Shown here in pieces: positions 1 through 6,689 of a DNA stretch of 25,524 nucleotides. Location: NCBI GenBank assembly GCA_035528995.1, contig DATKXO010000092.1, forward strand, positions 1-25,524, written 5' to 3'. Position numbers and translations under genes: made by a program. Positions within the stretch are counted from its first letter, which is position 1, and every line of letters begins with the position of its first letter. Source of the stretch: DATKXO01 sp035528995 (GTDB lineage: Bacteria; Planctomycetota; Phycisphaerae; UBA1845). The notes under the pieces were generated by a model that saw only the letters and a program-made list of their open reading frames with translations, did not search any database and was not told the DNA's origin.

Positions 1-1829
1 CGATCGTTGAGAGCTTTGACCAATAGCTGCAGAGCCTTAGAGTCTCTTCCTTCGGCCAGCCGCTTGTAATCGTCGTCGTCCCCTTGCACCCACTGCAGCC
101 ATTTCCGTTCGCCCAACCTCTCAATCGCGAGAGCAACCGTGCGGCGCACTCTCTCATCGCTATCAGTGATTGCGTTGATGAGCGGTTCCACGGCTTGTTG
201 GAGGCCCAAGCTCCCGAGAGTCTCCGCGACGGCCTGACGAACGTCGGCATTCTCGTCGCGGAGCGCGAGGATGAGCAGATCCACGGCCAGATCACTGCCC
301 AAGTTCCCGAGAGACTCTGCGGCAATGCGACGAACGTCGGCATCGTCGTCACGGAGCGCGACACTGAGAGGCCCCACGGCTAGTTGGTCGCCGAAGCTTG
401 CTATGCTCTTCGCGGCAACACGACGAACGCCGACGTTACTGTTACCTAGTGCGGTGATTAGCGGTTTCAAAGCCCTGGGGTCGCTGCCCTCAGCCAATCG
501 CTGGAAATCTTCGATGTCTCCCCTGACCCATTCCCGCCACGTTGGGTCTCCGAGATGCCCCAGCGCTATTGCTGCCATTTGGCGGAGGTCGTGATCCTCC
601 ACACCGAGCTTTGCGATAAGAGGGGCGACCGCTTGGGAATCGTCGAGCTTGCCTAAGGCTTCCGCAGCGGTCCGGCGGACAGCGGGGTGTGCGTCGTCAA
701 GCGACCCGATAAGCGGCTCAACGGCCCGCGAGTCGCCCAATCTCTCCAGTGACTTGGCAGCAGCTCCGCGGACTTCCGGTTTCTGATCACCAAGCGCCTG
801 GATGAGCGGCCCTAGCGCTCGGCGATCACCTAGCTTCCCCAAAGACCGTGCTGCGGCTTGGCGAGTTTCGTGCTCCTCACTTGCCAACATCTCTATGAGC
901 GGTTCCACAGCCTGCGGATAACCAAGTCTCTCCAGGGCCTTGGCCGCAGCGGGGGCGATATCGGTCTCTTCCTCGGTTAGCATTCGCATGAGCGGCTTTA
1001 GCGCTCGCACGTCGCGTAACCTACCCAGTGCCTCGGTGACAGCGTGTCGAACCTCAGAGTTCGCGTCCTCCAGCAAGGCGATGAGGGGCTCTACCGCTTG
1101 CACGTTGCCAAGTTTCCCCAACGCAGCAGCAGTGGCGCGGCGGACTTTGGGATCCCGTTCACCCAGTGCAGTGATGAGTGGTCCCGATGCGTCGGGGTCG
1201 TTGTCTGCGGCCAATCGGCCGAAGTCACCGAGGTCCCCATGTACCCGTTGCATCCACTTGGGCTCCCCCAGCTTCCCGAGCGCCTCGGCGACAGCGCGAC
1301 GGACCTGGGAGTGCCCGTCTCCAAGCTTGCGGATAAGGGGATTGAGTGCCCGCACGTCGCCCAGGATCCCCAGCGCCGTGGCAGAAGCGCGCCGGATCTT
1401 GGGGTCCGCTTCTGTCAGCTTCCCTATAAGGGGTTCGAGTGCCCGCACGTCACCTAGACCCCCCAGTGCCACGGCAGAAGCGCGCCGGACCGTGGGGTCC
1501 GCGTCTGTCAGCTTCCCGATAAGTGGATCGAGTGCCTGCACATCGCCCAGACTGCCCAGCGCGTAGGCGGAAGCGCAACGTACTTGAGGGTGAGCGTCTG
1601 CCAGCTTCCCGATTAGCGGCTCCACCGCACTCCCGCTGCGCAGCTCGCCAAGCACGCGGGCTACCAGGCACTGAACCTCCGGGCTTCCATCTTTCAGTTT
1701 TTTGACAAGCGGCGCTACTGCACGTGCGTCAGCAGAATCACACAACCATCTGGCGGCTTCCTTGCGCCGCGAGTCACGTGGATCCGTCAGCATCTTTAGG
1801 TGACGCCGAAGTCTGAGCCAATCGAGCAC
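1..1829 (-). CDS. Large HEAT-repeat (PBS-lyase-like) protein, 3' end beyond the window
   Basis: At least 609 codons are open on the minus strand with no stop before the window edge. The start is taken as GTG at 1829, because GAGGTG lies 5 bases upstream and an in-frame TGA is at 1839-1841; an ATG at 1793 is the alternative. I read about 17 tandem repeats of roughly 31 residues with the pattern ALxPLIxxLxDxDxxVRRxAAxALGxLGD, the signature of HEAT/PBS-lyase repeats, which build a curved alpha-solenoid used as a protein-binding scaffold. Three repeats (tryptophans at about residues 192, 431 and 577) carry an extra segment of the form WxxWVxGDxxDFxRLAxxxD, with R replacing the second W in the first copy. 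No enzymatic domain or signal peptide is visible in the part present. The repeat family is clear; the partner and role are unknown. Confidence 0.9.
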   Translation of the reverse strand, partial: MLDWLRLRRHLKMLTDPRDSRRKEAARWLCDSADARAVAPLVKKLKDGSPEVQCLVARVLGELRSGSAVEPLIGKLADAHPQVRCASAYALGSLGDVQALDPLIGKLTDADPTVRRASAVALGGLGDVRALEPLIGKLTEADPKIRRASATALGILGDVRALNPLIRKLGDGHSQVRRAVAEALGKLGEPKWMQRVHGDLGDFGRLAADNDPDASGPLITALGERDPKVRRATAAALGKLGNVQAVEPLIALLEDANSEVRHAVTEALGRLRDVRALKPLMRMLTEEETDIAPAAAKALERLGYPQAVEPLIEMLASEEHETRQAAARSLGKLGDRRALGPLIQALGDQKPEVRGAAAKSLERLGDSRAVEPLIGSLDDAHPAVRRTAAEALGKLDDSQAVAPLIAKLGVEDHDLRQMAAIALGHLGDPTWREWVRGDIEDFQRLAEGSDPRALKPLITALGNSNVGVRRVAAKSIASFGDQLAVGPLSVALRDDDADVRRIAAESLGNLGSDLAVDLLILALRDENADVRQAVAETLGSLGLQQAVEPLINAITDSDERVRRTVALAIERLGERKWLQWVQGDDDDYKRLAEGRDSKALQLLVKALND

Positions 1830-2064
1830 GGTAGCACCTCAGCGAAGGACCTGGCGCGAATGAGCGCAGAGCCACGTCCCACTCCGACTGCGGCAAGGGC
1901 CTTCGCTTCGACGTTGCCCATCCCTTGATCTTGAGCTGGCGATTCTACCCCCAAAACGTACTTTCTTGTAGCGCTAACGGGTATTTGCGTTGCGTTCCTG
2001 ACGCCGACTGCTGAGACGCCCGCCCCGGCGAAAGATGTCTGCCACAGCCCGAGGTCATTGGCAT

Positions 2065-2712
2065 TGTCAGCGGGCGGGCAAAACCGGCCAGTGCCGGGCA
2101 GGTCAAAACCGGCCATCTTGAGGCGAGGGTGATTCGCGGCGAAGGCCTCTCCAGCCAGTGGTTGGCTGGAGGAGGCTGTGCATGGCGAATCACCTCAAGA
2201 TGGCACAAGTACACGCGATACAAGCACTTCGGACACGCGGCTGGTCGTTTCGACGGATCGCCCGGGAGCTGGGTGTTCATCGGGACACGGTGGCCCGATA
2301 CGTGCGGCTGGCTGAGGCGGGTGCAGAACCATCCCACCTGCCCACCGGATGTGCGGATCAAAACCGGCCAAACCCGCCCGCCGGGTCTGCCGGTGATGCA
2401 CGGCGTCAGGGGCCAGAAGGCCAAAACCGGCCAAACCCGCCCGCCGGGTCTGGGCCGAGCCCGCCGGGATATGAGTCCGGGCCGTCGAGCCTCTGCGAGC
2501 CGTTCCGCGATGCGATCATCGAATGGCTCGAGCGAGACCTGAGCGCCCAGCGGATCTGGCAGGACCTCAAGGTCGAGCACGGTTTCACAGGCGGCTACGA
2601 CAGCGTCAAGCGTTTCGTCCGGCGGTTCAAGACCGCGACACCGCTACCGTTCCGCCGGATGGAATGTGCCCCCGGCGAAGAGGCCCAGATCGGCTTCGGC
2701 ACCGGCGGGCCG
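2065..2712 (+). mobile_element. Truncated IS21-family insertion sequence
   Basis: The element remnant begins near TGTCAGCGGGCGGGCAAAA at 2065, a TG-starting end with two copies of CAAAACCGGCCA, in keeping with the multiple end repeats of IS21-type elements. It contains the first part of istA, then stops abruptly at about 2712, where sequence reading as methyltransferase C-terminus on the other strand takes over. The rest of istA, all of istB and the right terminal repeat are absent, so the element cannot move on its own. The left boundary is my estimate from the end motif. The right boundary is set by the loss of both protein reading frames' family match. Confidence 0.75.
2079..2433 (+). repeat. 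Four copies of CAAAACCGGCCA, two at the IS end and two inside istA
   Basis: Exact copies start at 2079, 2104, 2359 and 2422. The first two sit in the presumed terminal repeat region of the IS. The last two lie inside istA and are part of a longer direct repeat, identical over about 30 bases (2359-2390 and 2422-2453), that encodes QNRPNPPAGS twice in the linker between the helix-turn-helix and the rest of the transposase. Confidence 0.85.
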
Positions 2713-2715
2713 TGA
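2182..2715 (+). pseudogene. istA: IS21-type transposase IstA, N-terminal fragment
   Basis: The fragment starts at ATG 2182 behind a strong GGAGGAGG at 2168-2175 and gives 177 residues before a stop supplied by flanking DNA. Residues 8-45 form the IstA helix-turn-helix (ALRTRGWSFRRIARELGVHR) that binds the element ends. After a linker with the duplicated QNRPNPPAGS comes the second DNA-binding region (LSAQRIWQDLKVEHGF and YDSVKRFVRRF). The reading ends at EEAQIGFGTGGP, where intact family members read EAQxDFG and continue into the DDE integrase domain. Here the first catalytic Asp is replaced by Gly and the remaining domain is missing, so the product is inactive as a transposase. It might still bind IS ends. 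IstA identity is firm; loss of function is clear from the truncation. Confidence 0.85.
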
Positions 2716-3580
2716 CGCACAGGCCGACCGAGCCGAGCGGCTGCCAGGAGAGGAGGGCGAGTTCGTAATACTGCAATCGCGGCAGTAGCGTCCGGATCAG
2801 CCACCAGGCCGGGCGGGTCAGCAGGTGTTTGGCATGAAACCGCGATTGCGGGACGGGTTGCGCCGCCGCGTTGCTTGATGCGGTGTGCGGTGCCGCGTCG
2901 GGGTGTGGCCGGTCAAGGTCTCGCCGCCGGCTGAGCATGGCCCGCCAGCCGATGATGTCGTGCAACTGGGCGAACCCGTACATGCTGTACCGCCGCCGGG
3001 TGACGACGAAACCGGCCTGGGCCAGCCAGTCCAGCACTTGCCGTCGGGTGAAATGGTGGATGTGGCCGACGGCGTCACGCGTCAGGTCGATCCCCATGGC
3101 CAGCAGCGGACGATAGAGCGTCAGGGCCGACCCCTCACACGGCACGTGGAGGTGCAGCGTCGCGCCGGGCTTGCACACCCGGCGGATCTGGGCCAGGACG
3201 CGACCCACATCGGCGACGTGCTCGAGCAGGTCCATCACGACGACGGCATCGAACGCGGCGTCCTCATAGGGCAGGGCAACCGCGTCCGCCGTCTCGTATT
3301 CCACACCGTCGTTGTGCCGCCGGGCCGCGTCGATCGACCTGGCGCTCAGGTCGCATCCGAAGGCCTCGAGGTCTGGGCGGTGCCGCCGGATCGTCCGGAT
3401 GCAGCGCCCCGCGCCGCAGCCGACCTCGAGCACCCGGCCCTTCACGCCGGCCAGGGACTCCAGACAGCGGCGCATCCGCACCGCCCCCCAGGTGCGGGCC
3501 TGCACATCGACGAAGTCCTCGTCCCCGAAGACCGTGGCCGAGTAGTCGAAGCCCGCGCAGCTCGATGCCACCGTGGCCAT
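2627..3580 (-). CDS. Class I SAM-dependent methyltransferase with IS-derived C-terminal tail
   Basis: The 317-residue product has the class I methyltransferase fold: motif I LEVGCGAGR (residues 51-59), the acidic FGCDLSARSID that holds SAM ribose, and FDAVVVMDLLEHVAD as motif IV, followed by LxQIxRVCKPGATLHLHVP. This matches the Methyltransf_11/UbiE-like group that methylates small molecules, lipids or sugars; the substrate cannot be told. The family-like sequence ends near QPLGSVGLCVT (residue 290). The last 27 residues are antisense to istA, so the original stop was lost when the IS fragment became joined here and the frame reads on to TGA at 2627. The ATG at 3580 is used; a GTG lies two codons downstream. 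No neighbouring gene explains its pathway. Confidence 0.85.
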   Translation of the reverse strand: MATVASSCAGFDYSATVFGDEDFVDVQARTWGAVRMRRCLESLAGVKGRVLEVGCGAGRCIRTIRRHRPDLEAFGCDLSARSIDAARRHNDGVEYETADAVALPYEDAAFDAVVVMDLLEHVADVGRVLAQIRRVCKPGATLHLHVPCEGSALTLYRPLLAMGIDLTRDAVGHIHHFTRRQVLDWLAQAGFVVTRRRYSMYGFAQLHDIIGWRAMLSRRRDLDRPHPDAAPHTASSNAAAQPVPQSRFHAKHLLTRPAWWLIRTLLPRLQYYELALLSWQPLGSVGLCVTARRCRSRSGPLRRGHIPSGGTVAVSRS

Positions 3581-3695
3581 GCGCTGTTTATCGGAACATC
3601 AGCCGCCCGGCATGATGACCGGGCGCAGGCTGGAATCGACGACGCCCGCGGGGAATCTGCTGTCGTGAACGAGGTGGAATACGCGTTGCAGCCTG

Positions 3696-3797
3696 GTTAT
3701 GCCAATTGGGTGTCCCGAGAGTGGGCGTGTGTGGGCTACAGAGGCCGGGCGAGCTGAAGCTCGCGACTCGTGAATCGGCAGGTTCATTCTGGAATTG
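3696..3797 (+). repeat. Dispersed intergenic repeat, copy 1
   Basis: This is one of three copies (see 5491 and 11127) sharing GCTACAxAGGCC, a hairpin, CTCGTGAATCGGCAG and CTGGAA. Here the hairpin arms are GCGAGC and GCTCGC around a TGAA loop; in the other copies they are GCGAAC and GTTCGC. The copy lies in the gap between the methyltransferase start and the nrdR stop. Confidence 0.85.
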
Positions 3798-3832
3798 CCA
3801 CAACCGCGCCGACGCCGACCACCGGCGCGGTT

Positions 3833-4333
3833 TCAGCCTTCGAAGAGCGTGGGCTGATCAGGCGACTCGGTGGCCGCCCGTTCGGTGACGTCGTTGATCT
3901 CGTCGACGAACTCGGCCACGTCGGCGAACTTGCGGAAGACGCTCATGAAGCGTACGTAGGCGATGTGGTTGAGCTGCCGCAGGTGGACGGCCACGTACTG
4001 CCCGATCTGCTCGCTGGAGACCTCGCGCTCGTGGTTGCGGTGCAGGTCCTCCTCGACGCGATCCACCAGGCGCTCGATCTCCGCGTCTTGGATGTCCAGC
4101 TTGTAGCAGGCGTGCTGCACGCCGCGGACGACTTTGTCCCGCCGGTACGGCTCCCGAGAGCCGTCCCGCTTGACCACGGACAGCCGCATCTCCATCTCGA
4201 TCCGCTCTTTGGTGGTGAAACGCCGCCCGCAGGAGGTGCAATGCCGGCGCCGACGGACGGCCGCCCCCCCATCCGTGAGGCGCGAGTCGATCACCTTGTC
4301 GGTGCTCAGTTCCTTACACGATGGACAGCGCAT
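3833..4333 (-). CDS. nrdR: Transcriptional repressor NrdR
   Basis: The 166-residue product is a full-length NrdR, the ATP/dATP-sensing zinc-ribbon repressor of ribonucleotide reductase genes. The N-terminal zinc ribbon has CPSC (C3, C6) and CTSC (C32, C35), with the conserved VIDSR, VRRRRxCxxCGRRFTTxER stretch. The ATP-cone domain follows (VVKRDGSREPYRRDKVVRG onward) and continues to YVRFMSVFRKF. The tail ends TLFEG. The start is ATG 4333, with GGAAGGA four bases upstream. No ribonucleotide reductase gene lies in the window, so its targets are elsewhere. It is divergent from the RNase Z-like gene, sharing a 168-base gap. Confidence 0.97.
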   Translation of the reverse strand: MRCPSCKELSTDKVIDSRLTDGGAAVRRRRHCTSCGRRFTTKERIEMEMRLSVVKRDGSREPYRRDKVVRGVQHACYKLDIQDAEIERLVDRVEEDLHRNHEREVSSEQIGQYVAVHLRQLNHIAYVRFMSVFRKFADVAEFVDEINDVTERAATESPDQPTLFEG

Positions 4334-4501
4334 CGTCCTTCCGCCAATCCGCGCAACCTCGGCGGAACCTCCCATCCCCGGGTGTGGGTGCGGCCAGCCG
4401 ACATATGGCGGCGCAGGTAAGCTATCGCCCCCAGATGTTGGGGTCAACAAAAAACCACCAGGCCCCTGGACGGCCGCGGATTCCGCCCTATCGTGACGCA
4501 C

Positions 4502-5365
4502 ATGCCCGGCAGAATGGTCAGAAAACGCGTTGGGGATGTGCTGCTTGTCGGCTACTCCGTCGCCGGCGTCGAGAGCGTGGTGGCCGTCCCCGAGCTCAAC
4601 GTCTGCTTCGACATCGGCCGGGCTCCCACAGAGGTCGTGTGCATCGACACCATCTGCCTGACGCACGGGCACATGGACCACGCGGCCGGCATCGCGTACT
4701 ACTTTTCCCAGCGCGGCTTCATCGGGAACTCGCCGGGGCGGATCCTCGTCCCTCGCCCGCTGGCCCAGCCGGTGCAGGCGCTGATGAGCGTCTGGAGAGA
4801 CATCGAGGGGCACTACTCGTCCGGCGAGGTGGTGGCAGTCGAGGCGGGGCAGGACGTCTCGATTCGGCGCGATCTGGTGGTCCGAGCGTTTGCCGTCAAC
4901 CACGGGGCCGGCGCCCTGGGCTACTCGGTCATCGAGGTTCGCCACAAGCTGAAGCCTGAGTACCACGACCTGTCGGGTCCGCAGATTGTGGAACTCAAGG
5001 AGAAGGGCCTGCCCGTCCAGAACCGCGTCGAGGTGCCCCTGGTCGCCTACTGCGGCGATACCGCCGTGGGCGGGTTCCTGGACGAGGACTGTGTGCGCAA
5101 CGCGGGGGTCCTTTTGCTGGAGTGCACCTTCTTCGAGGGCGAGCACATCACCCGGGCCCGGGCCGGCAGACACATTCACGTCTGCGACCTGCAAGAAGTG
5201 ATGAAGCGCGTCCGCTGTCCCCACGTGGCGCTGATGCACCTTTCGCAGCGCACGGACCTGCGGGCCGCCCGCAAAACGCTGGCCGACGCCCTCGACGAAG
5301 CAGACCTCGACCGGATCAGCTTCCTCATGGAACGCCCCCCACGTGACCGCGGACCCCGATCCTGA
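4502..5365 (+). CDS. Metallo-beta-lactamase-fold hydrolase, RNase Z-like
   Basis: The 287-residue product has the metallo-beta-lactamase zinc motif THGHMDHAAG (H55, H57, D59, H60), with further likely ligands H134 (AVNHGAG), D186 (YCGDT) and H246 (MHLSQRT). The order and spacing, together with FDIGRAP just before the motif, resemble the short tRNase Z (ElaC/TRZ1-like) branch, whose members cut the 3' trailer from tRNA precursors. The flexible-arm region of classical RNase Z is not obvious, so another phosphodiesterase or hydrolase role is possible. GTG 4493, ATG 4502 and ATG 4514 are all possible starts and none has a good ribosome-binding site; 4502 is chosen. It is divergent from nrdR and convergent with rplU. 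Confidence 0.85.
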   Translation: MPGRMVRKRVGDVLLVGYSVAGVESVVAVPELNVCFDIGRAPTEVVCIDTICLTHGHMDHAAGIAYYFSQRGFIGNSPGRILVPRPLAQPVQALMSVWRDIEGHYSSGEVVAVEAGQDVSIRRDLVVRAFAVNHGAGALGYSVIEVRHKLKPEYHDLSGPQIVELKEKGLPVQNRVEVPLVAYCGDTAVGGFLDEDCVRNAGVLLLECTFFEGEHITRARAGRHIHVCDLQEVMKRVRCPHVALMHLSQRTDLRAARKTLADALDEADLDRISFLMERPPRDRGPRS

Positions 5366-5490
5366 CCCGCGAAGGGCGGCAGGGTTCCCCGGAACGCGAA
5401 GCACAGTACAGGGCGCCAAGCGCGAAGGGTGGGACGGTTCCGCCCAAGGCGGGGCCGTGGCTCGGCACATTCCACCGGAATCATGCCGGT

Positions 5491-5605
5491 TACAGTTCAT
5501 CCGTGCGTATCGGGCCGCTCCTCGATTCAGCGTGTCCGGGGCTACAAAGGCCGCGCGAACTGAAGTTCGCGGCTCGTGAATCGGCAGAGTGATCCTGGAA
5601 CCGGA
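5491..5605 (+). repeat. Dispersed intergenic repeat, copy 2
   Basis: The most similar stretch is 5523-5603, nearly identical to copy 3 across TCAGCGTGTCCGGGGCTACA and on through the hairpin CGCGAAC-TGAA-GTTCGCG, then CTCGTGAATCGGCAG. It lies between the 3' ends of two convergent genes (hydrolase and rplU). On the minus strand the hairpin is followed by CGGCCTTTGT, so it could help end rplU transcription. The flanking DNA 5366-5490 holds no gene I can support. Confidence 0.85.
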
Positions 5606-5640
5606 ATCGGATTCGGAATGCAGGTTCGGGTGGAGGCGGG

Positions 5641-5955
5641 CTAGGCCTCGATCTTGTCGATCTTCACCCGCAGATAGCGCTGACGGTGACCCATCTTGCG
5701 GCGGTAGTTCTTGCGGCGGCGGATCTTGATGATGGTGATCTTCTCGCCCTTGATTTCGCCGGCCACCGAGGCCACGACCTTGGCGCCCTCGACGTAGGGT
5801 CGCCCGATCTTGTGCTCTTGGCCGTCTTCCACCATGAGCACATGGTCGAACTCGACGACCTCCTGGCCTTCGTCGAGGTCCCGAAGCTGGACTTCGAGCG
5901 TGTCTCCCTCCTGAACCTTGTACTGATGGGCACCGTCTTCGATGATCGCGTACAC
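5641..5955 (-). CDS. rplU: 50S ribosomal protein L21
   Basis: The 104-residue product has the usual L21 length. It begins YAIIEDGAHQYKVQEGD, and ends with the family signature KNYRRKMGHRQRYLRVKI that contacts 23S rRNA. The start is GTG 5955: GGAG lies 8 bases upstream, and L21 proteins begin at this point, so the much longer open frame reaching to 6270 is not used. A canonical promoter sits about 95 bases upstream. L21 is usually followed by rpmA (L27) and often obg; here the gene is alone, with repeat DNA and a convergent gene downstream. Confidence 0.97.
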   Translation of the reverse strand: MYAIIEDGAHQYKVQEGDTLEVQLRDLDEGQEVVEFDHVLMVEDGQEHKIGRPYVEGAKVVASVAGEIKGEKITIIKIRRRKNYRRKMGHRQRYLRVKIDKIEA

Positions 5956-6049
5956 GCTGGAGTCTCCAAGTCCGCGGTCACCGGGGGGAAATCGGCCCCT
6001 ACGGGCCGCCACCGGCGATCCGCCGCCTCCCGGCCGGAGCGAATCGAGC

Positions 6050-6078
6050 CTTATACAACGACGCGGCCGCGGCGTCAA
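6050..6078 (-). promoter_or_regulatory. Sigma-70-type promoter of rplU
   Basis: On the minus strand TTGACG (6078-6073) is followed after exactly 17 bases by TATAAG (6055-6050), reading toward rplU. This predicts a start of transcription near 6043 and a leader of roughly 90 bases. The fit is unusually good for this GC-rich window; no experimental support is available. Confidence 0.7.
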
Positions 6079-6138
6079 GGCGCGCAGGCCGCCCGTGGCG
6101 GCCCCGGGTCTGTGACAGTTCCGGCGGCATTCGGTTCT

Positions 6139-6229
6139 GGGTGCCACGGGCGGCTTGTCCGCCCGTTCGGTCTTTCGGGTGGGCGCGTGGAGCACACACA
6201 CTGGCAGGCAAGCTGCCAGTGGCACCCAC
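6139..6229. repeat. Inverted pair of palindromic repeat units
   Basis: Unit A (6139-6170, plus) reads GGGTGCCACGGGCGGCTTGT and folds as ACGGGCGG-CTTGT-CCGCCCGT. Unit B (6200-6229, minus orientation) starts GGGTGCCACTGGCAGCTTGC and folds as ACTGGCAG-CTTGC-CTGCCAGT. The two stems differ at two paired positions, both compensated. GGGTGCCA and TGGCACCC at the outer ends can also pair across the whole element. Confidence 0.8.
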
Positions 6230-6487
6230 CTAAACCGTCGTGCACCCAGCGGCCCCGTGCATGGCGGCATCCCGGCCCAGCCGGCTGCCGGCGCCGACCT
6301 TGCTCAACCCGACTATTGGCCGGCTGACGTGTCCCCCGCCAAGCGCACCTTCCTCCACGGCGAGCGCCCGGACCCGGCCCACGCCGCGCCTGCCTTCAAT
6401 CCTGGCACCGTTCCAATAGACCAGGCTCGCAGCCAGGCTGTCCCCCTGTCCCACGGCATCCAGCCAGCCCCAAATTCCGGCTTGTTA

Positions 6488-6515
6488 ACTTTTCTGGTCT
6501 CGAAAAGTGACACTT
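6488..6515 (+). promoter_or_regulatory. Overlapping inverted repeats in the operon leader
   Basis: ACTTTTC (6488-6494) and GAAAAGT (6502-6508) form a 7-bp stem with a TGGTCTC loop. The right arm also belongs to a second palindrome, AAGTG-A-CACTT (6505-6515), so the two structures exclude each other. They could be an operator or an RNA switch; this is speculative. Confidence 0.3.
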
Positions 6516-6649
6516 ACTTATGAGGCATCCGCCCGACACCGATAACCACACCGAGGCGCGCCGCGGGGAGCGGATGCGCAATCGCAGGGGAGTGCCCTTC
6601 TTGCCATCGCTGTCGCAGACCGCGACGGCCCTGGGGAGAACGGCGAGGC

Positions 6650-6683
6650 GGCGGATCGGCCGAGGATCCGCCGGAGTCGGGAG
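6650..6683 (+). promoter_or_regulatory. Hairpin next to the ribosome-binding site of the PqqD-fusion gene
   Basis: GGCGGATC (6650-6657) and GATCCGCC (6665-6672) form a perfect 8-bp stem with a 7-base loop. The ribosome-binding site CGGGAG follows at 6678-6683, six bases before ATG 6690. A stem this close may tune translation of the first gene. Confidence 0.35.
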
Positions 6684-6689
6684 TTCGCC

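Larger units (their letters stand above)
6231..6687. other. Long noncoding leader region upstream of the peptide operon
   Basis: No reading frame here looks like protein. The last 200 bases hold two inverted repeats described separately. An AT-richer patch at 6479-6523 (GTTAACTTTTCTGG and ACACTTACTTATGAGG) is the only promoter-like stretch, but no -35/-10 pair with proper spacing is convincing. Confidence 0.5.

Noticed and set aside
1796..2116. Minus-strand open frame of 106 codons overlapping the HEAT gene start
   Set aside because: It starts inside the IS end, overlaps the HEAT gene in another frame and shows no recognisable motif.
1945..2580. Long minus-strand open frame across the IS fragment
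   Set aside because: It is antisense to istA, has repetitive proline/arginine-rich translation and no family features; the plus-strand transposase explains the region.
3833..5500. 555-codon minus-strand frame ending in NrdR
   Set aside because: Only the last 166 codons are NrdR; the upstream part is antisense to the metallo-hydrolase gene and NrdR has its own start and ribosome-binding site.
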